Source of the DNA: Pseudoalteromonas aurantia 208
Lineage (GTDB): Bacteria > Pseudomonadota > Gammaproteobacteria > Enterobacterales > Alteromonadaceae
Direction of reading: 5' to 3'
DNA: 64,000 nt
Assembly: GCF_014858725.1 (NCBI RefSeq)
Contig: NZ_AQGV01000015.1
Location: 1,054,001-1,118,000 of the forward strand
Part shown: positions 44,922-53,426 of the stretch, piece by piece
Position numbering within the stretch: position 1 is the first letter of the stretch
Layout of the letters: each line of letters opens with the position of its first letter
Translations under genes and position numbers: made by a program
The notes under the pieces: model-generated
Told to the model about the DNA's origin: nothing
What the model saw: only the letters and a program-made list of their open reading frames with translations
Database searches by the model: none

Positions 44922-46118
44922 TTAACTGGCTAAGGCCCGCTTTGCTTTTTCGACGGTTTTTAATATTGAGTGCTTAGTAGATGGCTTTGCAATATATGCT
45001 GTTAATCCAAGTGTTGCCCACTTGCGAATTAACTCTTTGTTTTTATTACTTGTAAGCGCAACAATTGGTAAATTTTTACAGTGGTTAATATTACGAATGT
45101 TTCTGGTAGTATTATATCCATCAAGCTCTGGCATAAATAAATCCATGAAGATCATGTCGTATTTTTGTTTTTTGAGCTTTTTAATTGCCACTAAGCCACT
45201 TGATACCGCTTCTACATTATGTCCTTCGTCAATTAGGATTTTACTGATCATTTCACGATAAATTTCATTGTCTTCAACGACCATGATTTTGATATTACGA
45301 TTGGTCAGTGCAATTACTTTGTCGGAAGGGTCTTCAGCTGCATATTCAGTTGCTGAGCGGGTGGTTTCAGGCAACGATTTTTCAATTAATAGTGCTGACA
45401 ACTCAGCCAAAGTGATTTGCTTGTTTTTTAAGTTGTTAGTAAGTTCTTCGATACTCATAGCGAGTTTTTTTTCGAGCTGGTCTAGCAACGGATCAATATG
45501 TTGTGCCCTGAGTTCTTTCATTAATGCCGTTTGGATATCATTAACCCCCTTGGCTTGTTCTAAATTTTTTCGTGCGTTTGTTAAAGTTTGCTGAGCGTCA
45601 ACATGATAAACAGCTGCATCATCAATCAGCTGTTTGAGACTTTCATCAATTTTACCAAAGTGCTCTTCTCGTATGTGTGTGGTGTCGTGTGCATTTTTAC
45701 AGCGTAATAACGCATTATGTAATATCATGCGCAATCGATAGTTTTCATACATAGGTTTATAAACGAAATAGTCGCTGAAGACGTGCTTCATACAGCAGCG
45801 AAATCCAACGCCTGATTCCTTGTTTTCACACAGCAATATATTTTCATGGGGGTAATCAAGAAAACCAAGTTGTGCTAACTGCCGGTACAGTTCAATACTT
45901 GCACTGACAGAAGGCATCGCGATAATGATGACAAGGGGGGCTGACTCAAGTAACACTTCTTTTATGTCATGCATTTTTGTGAGTACGCGAAAAGCACTGA
46001 CTTGCGAACTAATTATATCACTGACCCCACTGAGTTCTTCAACTTTGTTGCACAATAATACGACTTTAGGGTGGCGTTCGATATGTTCAATTTCTTTTCG
46101 AGCCATGGCTACGTCCAT
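44922..46118 (-). CDS. Response regulator with degenerate N-terminal and intact C-terminal receiver
   Basis: 398 aa; the ATG at 46118 or the one four codons later could be the start. Residues 15-135 resemble a receiver fold (HPKVVLLCNKVEEL, VIIIAMPSVSASIELY) without the phosphoacceptor Asp. A long helical section (150-260) follows, then a full receiver at 275-395: MVVEDNEIYREM, phosphoacceptor in IFMDLFMPELDG, T in IVALTSN and K in IAKPST. There is no DNA-binding output domain. It is the first gene of the RR / hybrid kinase / HPt set, so probably a phosphorelay component acting by protein contact. Confidence 0.8.
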   Translation of the reverse strand: MDVAMARKEIEHIERHPKVVLLCNKVEELSGVSDIISSQVSAFRVLTKMHDIKEVLLESAPLVIIIAMPSVSASIELYRQLAQLGFLDYPHENILLCENKESGVGFRCCMKHVFSDYFVYKPMYENYRLRMILHNALLRCKNAHDTTHIREEHFGKIDESLKQLIDDAAVYHVDAQQTLTNARKNLEQAKGVNDIQTALMKELRAQHIDPLLDQLEKKLAMSIEELTNNLKNKQITLAELSALLIEKSLPETTRSATEYAAEDPSDKVIALTNRNIKIMVVEDNEIYREMISKILIDEGHNVEAVSSGLVAIKKLKKQKYDMIFMDLFMPELDGYNTTRNIRNINHCKNLPIVALTSNKNKELIRKWATLGLTAYIAKPSTKHSILKTVEKAKRALAS

Positions 46119-46440
46119 TCATGAATTTTTCATTACTAACACGGGTTATCTATATCTAAGTCGCATTAACATACGATAGGAATAGGACATTATTACTACA
46201 TTCTTTTTTACTATAGTAAGGTTATTCAGCAACGCAACCCGCATTAAGAAGTAATTATTTTAGCTAAAATTGGGTACAAAAATATGGTCGTATTTATATA
46301 TCTGCTGTTTTACATGGAAATAGAAATGGGTAAATAGTGAGGTTTTTAATGCGTCATAAGTAAATTCAGGCTACAATTGCGACTGTATATCATTACCCTT
46401 GCGGTAGCATTTCATCAGTTTAAGGTTTCCAGCTTCTTCA
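46119..46440. promoter_or_regulatory. Divergent intergenic region before the CDF transporter
   Basis: 322 bp between the divergent phosphorelay operon and the metal transporter. It is AT-rich, contains a short palindrome ACTATAGT (46211-46218) near its middle and must carry both promoters. I see no recognised operator, repeat or small gene, and neither flanking gene has a clear Shine-Dalgarno sequence. Confidence 0.3.
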
Positions 46441-47331
46441 ATGACGGACATAACAACACATCGTGCTTCTCGAGCTCGATTATTAATTGCTTTGGTAATT
46501 ACTTGCACATTTATGGTTATTCAATTAATCGGTGCCTATTTTTCGAATTCACTTGCTGTTGCAGCCGATGCAGGTCACTTATTTGTTCATAACAGTAGCT
46601 TATTCATTGCTTTAATTGCTTCTACATTGGCTATTCATTTGGCCAAAACATTCAATGATGGGTATAAAAAAACCGAATATGTAGGGGGGCTAATTAATGG
46701 CTCTCTTTATTTAGTCATTTCATTGGTTATTTTGTTTGAGGGCTCAGAGCGATTTTTAGAGCACAGCCAAGGGCATGATTTTGAAGTGAATACTTATTTG
46801 ATGTCAGTAGTGTCGGCGATTGGGTTTTTATTTCATGGTGCATCAGCTTGGGTGTTATACAAAGGCAGAAAAGACAGCATTAATGTATATGCCGTTTTTT
46901 TACATTCATTTTTTGATCTTCTGTCAACGATATCAACGTTTGCAGCAGGTATTTTGATCTATGTCACGGGCTATGAGGTGATTGACATTATTTCGAGCAT
47001 GTTGATCTCTTTGTTTGTTTTGTTTACTGGTGTGAAAGTCATTCGTAGTTGTGTTATTGGGTTGTTTTTTACGTCAGTGAAATTACCAAAAATTCAGCAA
47101 ATTGAAAGTGAGATTCTACGGACAGAGCATGTTGAAAGTGTTCACAATATCGCTATCAGTGAGTTAGATGGTAAGTTGGCTGTTGGCGCACATATTGTTT
47201 TAAAACATCATTGTACAATCGATAATCATGATGAGTCATGCCGCTCTCAAGTTGAGTTACTTTTGCAAAAAACATTTGGTGTTTCTAGCTGTGTTTTGCA
47301 AATAGAAAGTCATGATTGTCCTGAACATTAA
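46441..47331 (+). CDS. Cation diffusion facilitator (CDF) metal transporter
   Basis: 296 aa, six membrane helices and a C-terminal cytoplasmic domain (about 210-296) ending with Cys and His residues (IESHDCPEH). CDF exporters move Zn, Cd, Co, Fe or Mn out of the cytosol in exchange for protons. The helix V metal motif HSFFD (HxxxD) is intact. In helix II the usual DAGHxxxD reads DAGHLFVHN, so the second ligand is His (H46-x3-H50). No His-rich loop is seen between helices IV and V. The closest well-known relatives are ZitB/CzcD, but the altered site makes the substrate uncertain. Confidence 0.85.
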   Translation: MTDITTHRASRARLLIALVITCTFMVIQLIGAYFSNSLAVAADAGHLFVHNSSLFIALIASTLAIHLAKTFNDGYKKTEYVGGLINGSLYLVISLVILFEGSERFLEHSQGHDFEVNTYLMSVVSAIGFLFHGASAWVLYKGRKDSINVYAVFLHSFFDLLSTISTFAAGILIYVTGYEVIDIISSMLISLFVLFTGVKVIRSCVIGLFFTSVKLPKIQQIESEILRTEHVESVHNIAISELDGKLAVGAHIVLKHHCTIDNHDESCRSQVELLLQKTFGVSSCVLQIESHDCPEH

Positions 47332-47420
47332 ATGTACGCTAATAAAATTGCGTAGTTACAGTATATAACTTGGCAAAATGGTGTTTTTCTTTTACCTTTA
47401 AGAGACTTAAGCTAAGAGAC

Positions 47421-50189
47421 ATGCCATTGCTCGCATTGAATAACAAATACAAGCCGATTATACTCACGCTAGCTCTGGCGACTATTGGCGGGTTTGTCAA
47501 TCTATTACCCATTTGGTTTTTAGATAGTTCAGAGTTTTTGTTTGGCCAACTATTTGTTTTAAGTTGTTTGGTTTTATTTGGTTGGCAATATGCCGTACTC
47601 GCCATTGCTATTACCGGTAGCTTTATTTTTTATAGATGGGGGCATAGCTGGCCCTCCGTGGTATTTTTATTAGAAATACTCTGGCTACAATTATTTTGTG
47701 TACGTCCGAAAAAACCATTCTTTACTCGAGGATTGAGTTTTTGGCTTGTGATCGGCTTACCATTGTTATTTATTTTTGGCTTTTATGTATTACAACTCCC
47801 TTTATTAGTGATATTCACTGCGTTAGCAAAGTATTTTATTAACGCGACACTGTACCTTGCCGTCATCGATTTACTGAGCTTTTTTCTTATAAGAGCGTTA
47901 TGGCGTGCGCAACCTCTCTATTCAATACTCAATTACACGATCAGCTTGTTAGTTGTGTTGGTGGTTTTGATCACATCAATTGTTTTAACCAATAATCATT
48001 ACAGTAGAATAGAGTTTGAGGTGCAAGCCCAGCTTGGTGAAGCATCTGAAACAATCAATAAGCAAGTTGAAGACTATTTACAAAGTTATACAAGAGCAAT
48101 TTCAATGACAGCTCGAGGAATTGCACACGGTATTGACAAAGATTTTGCATTGGAGCGTTTAATATCGATGCACTCAGGGCTTCGCACAGCCATTGTTTCA
48201 GATGAAAAAGCATTTGTATCACATTATTATCCCGCGGCATTAAAAGAAAGTTTAGTTGGTGATATTCCTTCAATTGCTGACCGAGATTATTTTATACAAG
48301 CCCCATTTCATCCTGACGGCTACATTTCTTATATTTTCCGTGGCCGTGGCTTTGGTGATGATCCCATCGTAGCAATTTCAGCACCAATTTTTGAGGGTGA
48401 AGAGTTTAAAGGGGTTGTGGAAGGCTCATTGATTTTTGAATCGCTTGAACAGTTTATTCCTAAACTGTTGTCTCAAAAAGGGGAGTTAATTGTACTTGAT
48501 GGCCGTCATCAAGTGGTATACAGCTCTTTGAAAAGTGATTTCAATACGTTAGATTTGGTGCCAAAAGATGTGTTTAATGACTGGTTATCAAAAGATCAGC
48601 AATTGTTTACAACCAAGCATGGGCAGGTATTTTATCGTCAGGCATTTAAATCGAAAGCTTTAAGCTGGACTGTAGTCACAATGCTTGAGCGCAAGCATGT
48701 TAATTTGGCAGCAGCTGCAGCGTGGGGACAATCTCTGTTGTTAGCTATTTTTATTATTGTTTTGAGCAGTGTTTTTGTGAGTCAACTAACCCGAATGCTG
48801 GTTAAACCGATTGCAGCGCTCAGTGATGACATTCATAAGTTTGAACCAGATAAGCTAATAGAGGACTCTTCTCATTCAGATACCAGCTGTTTGGAGGTGA
48901 TTGCATTACAACAACAATTTAATCAACTTGCGTTTAAACTCACGATGAACTTTTCTAAGTTGCAAATGGCCAGTGGAGAAAATGAAGCACTTAACAAGAG
49001 GTTAACTGATTTTAATTCAAAGCTTGAGCAACAAGTTGATGAAAAAACGCAAGAACTTATTGCTGCTGTTGCGGCGGCAAATAATGCCAGCAAAGCCAAG
49101 AGTCAATTTTTGGCTAATATGAGTCATGAAATTCGAACGCCTCTCAACGGTATTATAGGTTTAACCGGGTTATTAAAGGAGCAATTGGAAGAGGATGAAG
49201 AATCCGCACATCAACTAGAAATTATTCAAACATCAGCACGTAATTTATTACTGATCCTAAATGATATTTTAGATTATTCGAAAATTGAAGCCGGTGCATT
49301 ATCTTTGGATTTACATGCAACAGATCCATTTCGTATGTTTGATAGCTTAGCTGCCGTTTTTAGGCAAACAGGATTAAAGTCAGGTGTGACATTTGAGTAT
49401 TCAATTGATGCAAAATTGCCAGAATATATTCTTATTGATTCGTTACGAGCGACGCAAGTGGTCAATAATTTACTGAGTAATGCCGGGAAATTTACGGAGC
49501 AGGGGAGTGTCGCGTTAAAGGTTGAGTTTATCGAAGATCATATTGAAGTTTGTGTGAGTGACACGGGGATTGGCATTTCAGATGCTCAACAAGAGCTTTT
49601 ATTTCAAGAGTTTACTCAAGCTGATGTGTCTACAACGAGAAAGTATGGGGGGACTGGATTGGGTTTAACCATTACAAAGCGTTTAGTAGAAGCAATGGCT
49701 GGGTCATTATCCTTAGAAAGTAAGGTTGGGAAGGGCAGTCGATTTAAAGTGAGATTACCAGCAACAGCAACAAACTCAGATATAGCAACTCATGCATTTA
49801 AAAAAGTACCTGATCTTGCTGGGGTTGAAGTGCTATTAGTGGAAGATAATATGGTCAATCAAATTGTTGCATCGAAAATTTTAAGTAAAACAAACTGCAC
49901 TTTACATAAGGCAGTCGATGGTATTGAAGCGTTAAAACACCTTGAGAACCATGCCACAGCTTTAGTATTGATGGATTGCCAAATGCCCAATATGGATGGC
50001 TTCGATTGCACACATCATATTAAGCATGCGCCTGACAAGTATGGCACGCCGTATATTATTGCAATTACTGCAAATGCATATAGTGAAGATAGATTGAAAT
50101 GCTTACAATATGGAATGGACGACTTCGTCGCCAAGCCAATCGATGAAGAGTTACTGTTTAAAGCCATTGCGCATTGGTATAGGGTGTAA
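47421..50189 (+). CDS. Hybrid sensor histidine kinase with membrane and Cache-type sensor domains
   Basis: 922 aa from the ATG at 47421; a TTG at 47370 would add 17 unlikely residues. Order: about six membrane helices (MASE-like, 10-175), one further helix, a periplasmic double-Cache-like domain (about 210-430, with SIADRDYFIQAPFHPDGYIS), a helix (440-465), linker, HisKA with SHEIRTPLN, HATPase (LSNAGKFTEQG, DTGIGIS, YGGTGLGLTI) and a C-terminal receiver (VEDN, LMDCQMPNMDG, AKPID). The Cache domain suggests it senses a small extracellular ligand. No cognate regulator is next to it; the phosphorelay at 41.8-46 kb may be functionally related. Confidence 0.85.
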   Translation: MPLLALNNKYKPIILTLALATIGGFVNLLPIWFLDSSEFLFGQLFVLSCLVLFGWQYAVLAIAITGSFIFYRWGHSWPSVVFLLEILWLQLFCVRPKKPFFTRGLSFWLVIGLPLLFIFGFYVLQLPLLVIFTALAKYFINATLYLAVIDLLSFFLIRALWRAQPLYSILNYTISLLVVLVVLITSIVLTNNHYSRIEFEVQAQLGEASETINKQVEDYLQSYTRAISMTARGIAHGIDKDFALERLISMHSGLRTAIVSDEKAFVSHYYPAALKESLVGDIPSIADRDYFIQAPFHPDGYISYIFRGRGFGDDPIVAISAPIFEGEEFKGVVEGSLIFESLEQFIPKLLSQKGELIVLDGRHQVVYSSLKSDFNTLDLVPKDVFNDWLSKDQQLFTTKHGQVFYRQAFKSKALSWTVVTMLERKHVNLAAAAAWGQSLLLAIFIIVLSSVFVSQLTRMLVKPIAALSDDIHKFEPDKLIEDSSHSDTSCLEVIALQQQFNQLAFKLTMNFSKLQMASGENEALNKRLTDFNSKLEQQVDEKTQELIAAVAAANNASKAKSQFLANMSHEIRTPLNGIIGLTGLLKEQLEEDEESAHQLEIIQTSARNLLLILNDILDYSKIEAGALSLDLHATDPFRMFDSLAAVFRQTGLKSGVTFEYSIDAKLPEYILIDSLRATQVVNNLLSNAGKFTEQGSVALKVEFIEDHIEVCVSDTGIGISDAQQELLFQEFTQADVSTTRKYGGTGLGLTITKRLVEAMAGSLSLESKVGKGSRFKVRLPATATNSDIATHAFKKVPDLAGVEVLLVEDNMVNQIVASKILSKTNCTLHKAVDGIEALKHLENHATALVLMDCQMPNMDGFDCTHHIKHAPDKYGTPYIIAITANAYSEDRLKCLQYGMDDFVAKPIDEELLFKAIAHWYRV

Positions 50190-50284
50190 CTCAGCTTAAT
50201 AATTCGGATTTTACGGCTATTTTCGGTAATTAATAAGCGGCTAGTTTCTCAATGAGCAGAGGAACTTATGGTACCCGACCTTAT

Positions 50285-50307
50285 GATAATAGCAATAATT
50301 CTCATTT
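50285..50307. promoter_or_regulatory. Fur-like box upstream of bfd
   Basis: GATAATAGCAATAATTCTCATTT contains three adjoining Fur-type hexamers (GATAAT, then AATAAT, and ATTCTCATT in inverted sense). It lies about 85-105 bp before the bfd start codon. bfd is a classic iron-repressed gene in other gammaproteobacteria, which supports the reading. A weaker second candidate (GAGATTGGTTTTCATT) ends just before the start codon. Confidence 0.6.
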
Positions 50308-50388
50308 TTTATCTATATCGAGTTGATAACTATTTTTGTTTAGATTAAACTTAGCAGCAGTTAATGTTATTGAGATTGGTTTTCATTC

Positions 50389-50583
50389 ATGTATATCTGC
50401 ATATGCCATGGCGTCACAGACAAGAAAATAGTTCAAACCATCGAAAATGGTGCGACTAGCATGCGTGAATTAAGCAAAGAATTGGGTGTGGGTACACAAT
50501 GTGGTAAGTGTACAAATTGCACTAAAAAGATACTTAATGAGAAACTAATAGATATTGTTGATATAACCGACCAAGTCGCTTAG
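50389..50583 (+). CDS. bfd: Bacterioferritin-associated ferredoxin
   Basis: 64 aa, the usual length. The [2Fe-2S] ligands are at C4 and C6 (MYICICHGVT) and C38 and C41 (GTQCGKCTNC), with C44 additional. Bfd binds bacterioferritin and passes electrons to its haem to release stored iron. The two bacterioferritin subunit genes are immediately downstream in convergent orientation. A terminator follows at 50607. A Fur-like site upstream fits induction under iron shortage. Confidence 0.93.
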   Translation: MYICICHGVTDKKIVQTIENGATSMRELSKELGVGTQCGKCTNCTKKILNEKLIDIVDITDQVA

Positions 50584-50606
50584 AACACGATCAACATTCT
50601 CATAGA

Positions 50607-50636
50607 TTAAAAAAGGGCTTAGAAGCCCTTTTTTAA
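50607..50636. terminator. Bidirectional intrinsic terminator
   Basis: A stem of 14 bp, AAAGGGCTT pairing with AAGCCCTTT plus flanking A and T runs, with a 2-nt loop (AG). The T-run follows on both strands. It separates bfd from the convergent bacterioferritin genes. Confidence 0.92.
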
Positions 50637-50655
50637 TGGGTATATGACTTTTACA

Positions 50656-51120
50656 TTAGAGTTGAGACTGTAAATAATTCTCTATCCCTGTCACCTTAAT
50701 TAAGTGTTGTTGAGTTTCAAGCCAGTCAATTTGCTCTTCTTGATCGTTCATTATTTTATCTAACGCATCACGAGATATGTAATCTTGGTGTTGTTCCGCG
50801 AGCGCAATCGCATGCTTTAAGTCAATGATCGATAGTTGCTCAAATGCCATGTTGGCCGCTATCATTTCTTCACTATTCTCACCAATTTTTAGGCGACCTA
50901 AATCTTGCAGGTTTGGTAATCCCTCTAAGAATAGTATTCGTTCAATTATTCGGTCTGCGTTTTTCATTTTTTGAATGGATGTTTTGTAGTCTGCTTTATC
51001 TAGTTGCATAAAACCAAAATCTTTAAACATACGCGCATGCAAAAAATACTGATTAATGCCAACAAGTTCATTTGCGAGCACCTTATTTAAAGCAATAATA
51101 ACGTCTTTATTTCCTTTCAT
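50656..51120 (-). CDS. bfr: Bacterioferritin subunit, haem-binding type without ferroxidase centre
   Basis: 154 aa ferritin-like four-helix protein. Compared with E. coli Bfr, the haem ligand M52 is present (QKMKNADR), as are E18 and E94, but the other ferroxidase ligands are replaced: E51 is K, H54 is N, E127 is Q and H130 is Q. This subunit should therefore bind inter-subunit haem but not oxidise iron. The next gene upstream, 9 bp away, has the opposite set of residues. Together they should form a mixed 24-mer, as in bacteria with paired BfrA/BfrB subunits. Bfd, encoded convergently, would dock near the haem. Confidence 0.9.
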   Translation of the reverse strand: MKGNKDVIIALNKVLANELVGINQYFLHARMFKDFGFMQLDKADYKTSIQKMKNADRIIERILFLEGLPNLQDLGRLKIGENSEEMIAANMAFEQLSIIDLKHAIALAEQHQDYISRDALDKIMNDQEEQIDWLETQQHLIKVTGIENYLQSQL

Positions 51121-51129
51121 GATAGCGCC

Positions 51130-51600
51130 TTACCCAATTTGAGATTGAATGTAATTTTGCGAACCAATTTTTTCCATTAAACCAAGTTGCTGTTCAAGCC
51201 AATACACATGGTCTTCTTCCGTATCGAATAATAGTTTCGATAATACTTCACGAGATTGATAATCTTGTTCTTGCTCGCAAATTGCAATTGCATTTTTAAC
51301 ACTGGAGACGACTTCAAGCTCAAGTGTTAAATCGTTTTGCATCATTGATTTTACGTCGTGACCAATCAGTAAATCACGACGATTAGTCATATTAGGTACA
51401 CCTTCGAGGAATAGTATACGCTTAATAAGCCAATCAGCGTGGGTTGTTTCCTCTTCCATTTCATGATTAAGGCGCTCATATAGTTTGCCCAGGCCCCAAT
51501 CATCATACATGCGTGAATGGATAAAGTACTGATCAATTGCCGCTAACTCGTTTGCCAGAAGTGCATTAAATGCATCAATGACTTTTTGCTTACCTTGCAT
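51130..51600 (-). CDS. bfr: Bacterioferritin subunit, ferroxidase type without haem ligand
   Basis: 156 aa from the ATG at 51600, chosen for its AAGGTG Shine-Dalgarno and fit to the family N-terminus; a start at 51678 would add 26 foreign residues. Ferroxidase ligands E18, E51, H54 and E94 are present, and the last pair is in DTEEDHVYW, shifted by one residue relative to E. coli. The haem-ligand Met52 is Thr, so haem is not bound by this chain. First gene of the two-gene bfr operon. The subunit oxidises Fe(II) for storage in the shared shell. Confidence 0.9.
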   Translation of the reverse strand: MQGKQKVIDAFNALLANELAAIDQYFIHSRMYDDWGLGKLYERLNHEMEEETTHADWLIKRILFLEGVPNMTNRRDLLIGHDVKSMMQNDLTLELEVVSSVKNAIAICEQEQDYQSREVLSKLLFDTEEDHVYWLEQQLGLMEKIGSQNYIQSQIG

Positions 51601-51875
51601 ACGATTCACCTTCATTAATTTAATTGTCGCCAGTTTATCCAAAAACACTGCCTTGTCAATAAAATGCTTATAAATCATGTGCTTGCAATTGGTTTTGATT
51701 CGTATTACAGTTTGTTTTTAAACAATTAGAATAGAATTATTTGCATTAAGCTTCTGCCGTTTGTTGATCAAGCCACCAGCAAATGGAGCGCTTGTGCTTA
51801 AGCATGTGCTTTTTTCTTGAGTTAGGAGGCGTAGTTGGGTATGGTATTGTTTAACACCCTTATTTTTTGGTTTCT

Positions 51876-52241
51876 ATGTATAAATCATTTATTTTAGTCT
51901 TGTTGTTACTATGCCAGCCTTTGCTGGATAGTTTCGATGTAGCTAAAAACAATGATGCTTTTCATTTGACAACACACCTGCTTGATGCGACTCAAATTTT
52001 AGAGGCACACTGTCAGGCTTCCGATGATCATGAACGCCATAAAATACAATATGACAATTTAAGTGCACAGTTATCAGAAGCCGCAAATGATGCCCATTGT
52101 CATGTGTGCCATTTGAGCCATGATTTATGGATGGGGGCTTTAACAAATAACATCGGTTATAAATCTGTACATCATCATCATACACAAGATGTGTTTATAA
52201 ATGCCCAATACAAAGTCCCGCTTCGACCTCCTCTAGCTTAG
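51876..52241 (+). CDS. Small secreted His/Cys-rich protein upstream of metal efflux genes
   Basis: 121 aa from the ATG at 51876; a TTG three codons earlier is less likely. Signal-like N-terminus (MYKSFILVLLLLCQPLLDSF). The mature part has many His (LTTHLL, DDHERHK, HCHVCHLSH, VHHHH) and three Cys, consistent with periplasmic metal binding. Small proteins of this kind often precede CzcCBA or Cus-type operons. It is 45 bp before the efflux adaptor gene and probably in the same operon. The metal is unknown. Confidence 0.6.
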   Translation: MYKSFILVLLLLCQPLLDSFDVAKNNDAFHLTTHLLDATQILEAHCQASDDHERHKIQYDNLSAQLSEAANDAHCHVCHLSHDLWMGALTNNIGYKSVHHHHTQDVFINAQYKVPLRPPLA

Positions 52242-52286
52242 TAATTAAATCAAACTGTTCCTTTTTTAATTACTGAGAATCAAAAT

Positions 52287-53417
52287 ATGAAAAAAATTAA
52301 TTTTATAGACATTAAGTCTATGGGTTTGAATGTGCGTATATATGCATTGGCACTGATGTTTACTTTGCCGGTTAAGGCGAGTGAGAACGATCATGGTCAC
52401 GTAGACAACAGCGGTATTGAATTAACGACGCGTCAACAAGCCAATAGTGGGATCGAAGTGAGTACAGTAGTGCTCAGTTACAACAAAGTTGTTGCTGTAG
52501 CGCCTGCTGAGGTGATTAATAATGATTTCGCAACTGAACTGGTGAGCATAGCAGTGCCTTCACAGGTTAAAAAACGTTATGTGAGCTTGGGTGAAAAAGT
52601 CAAAAGTCAGCAAAAGTTAGCCACTTTATATAGCTATGAGGTCGCAAAAGCACAGATCCGCTACCGATTGGCAGAAGATGAGTGGCAGCGAGTAACGAAA
52701 CTCAAAGGTGAAGCTGTGAGTGAAAAGGCATACTTGCTAGGGAAAGCTGAGCGAGAGGCCGCCTCAAGTCAGTTAAGAGATTATGGTTTTAATGAATCAG
52801 ATATTATTAATACTCAAAAAAAACATGCCAAGCAACTGGGACTTTACAATATTTATGCACAACTTGATGGCACCATACTACAAGAGCAATTAACCCTAGG
52901 GCGCCGCTTTTCTGGTGGAGAAGTTATTGCGAAAATAAGTAATGAAGCGCAAGTCTGGGTTCAAGCAAGGCTGCCGCAAGATCAAGATTTGGAAATATAC
53001 CTTAATTCTAAAATCAGTATATTACATGCCGGCCAACGATTTATGGCTCGTTTGCTTCAGGCCGGACATAGTATAGACCCAAAAACTAGAACAGCCCTTA
53101 TTCGCGTTGTTGTAAACAACCCTAACCACATGCTTCACGCAGGTATGTTTGTAAAAACGGAGTTTGTGACAGCTGGAACTGAACCTCAATTATTAATTTC
53201 TAGGGAGGCTCTGAGTCAAAGCGCTGATGGTGATTGGCAAGTTTTTATTGAATCAGAACCAGGACATTATGTCGCGAAAGAAATAAAAATAACGAAAGAT
53301 TATGGTGAGCAAGTCGAAGTAACAGGCTTGATGGTGGGTGAGCAGTTGGTGACTGGAGGTGTATTTTTCTTAAATGCACAAGCGGCGAAATCTAACTTTG
53401 ATGTTCACAACCATTAG
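52287..53417 (+). CDS. RND efflux periplasmic adaptor (CzcB/CusB-like)
   Basis: 376 aa membrane-fusion protein. Hydrophobic N-terminal leader, His-containing start of the mature part (ENDHGHVDN), a barrel-sandwich half with VAVPSQVKKRYVSLGEKVKS-like lipoyl pattern (AVPSQVKKRYVSLGEKV), a short helical hairpin (about 125-185), and a beta-barrel/membrane-proximal region (DGTILQEQLTLGRRFSGGEV; MLHAGMFVKTEFV). It links the inner-membrane pump encoded 9 bp downstream to an outer-membrane channel. No outer-membrane factor gene is nearby, so TolC or a distant CzcC-like protein must serve. Confidence 0.85.
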   Translation: MKKINFIDIKSMGLNVRIYALALMFTLPVKASENDHGHVDNSGIELTTRQQANSGIEVSTVVLSYNKVVAVAPAEVINNDFATELVSIAVPSQVKKRYVSLGEKVKSQQKLATLYSYEVAKAQIRYRLAEDEWQRVTKLKGEAVSEKAYLLGKAEREAASSQLRDYGFNESDIINTQKKHAKQLGLYNIYAQLDGTILQEQLTLGRRFSGGEVIAKISNEAQVWVQARLPQDQDLEIYLNSKISILHAGQRFMARLLQAGHSIDPKTRTALIRVVVNNPNHMLHAGMFVKTEFVTAGTEPQLLISREALSQSADGDWQVFIESEPGHYVAKEIKITKDYGEQVEVTGLMVGEQLVTGGVFFLNAQAAKSNFDVHNH

Positions 53418-53426
53418 GAGAGGGCA

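Noticed and set aside
45268..45594. Long antisense frame within the response regulator gene (and similar ones in other genes)
   Set aside because: These are mirror frames of well-supported genes with no start signal or recognisable protein.
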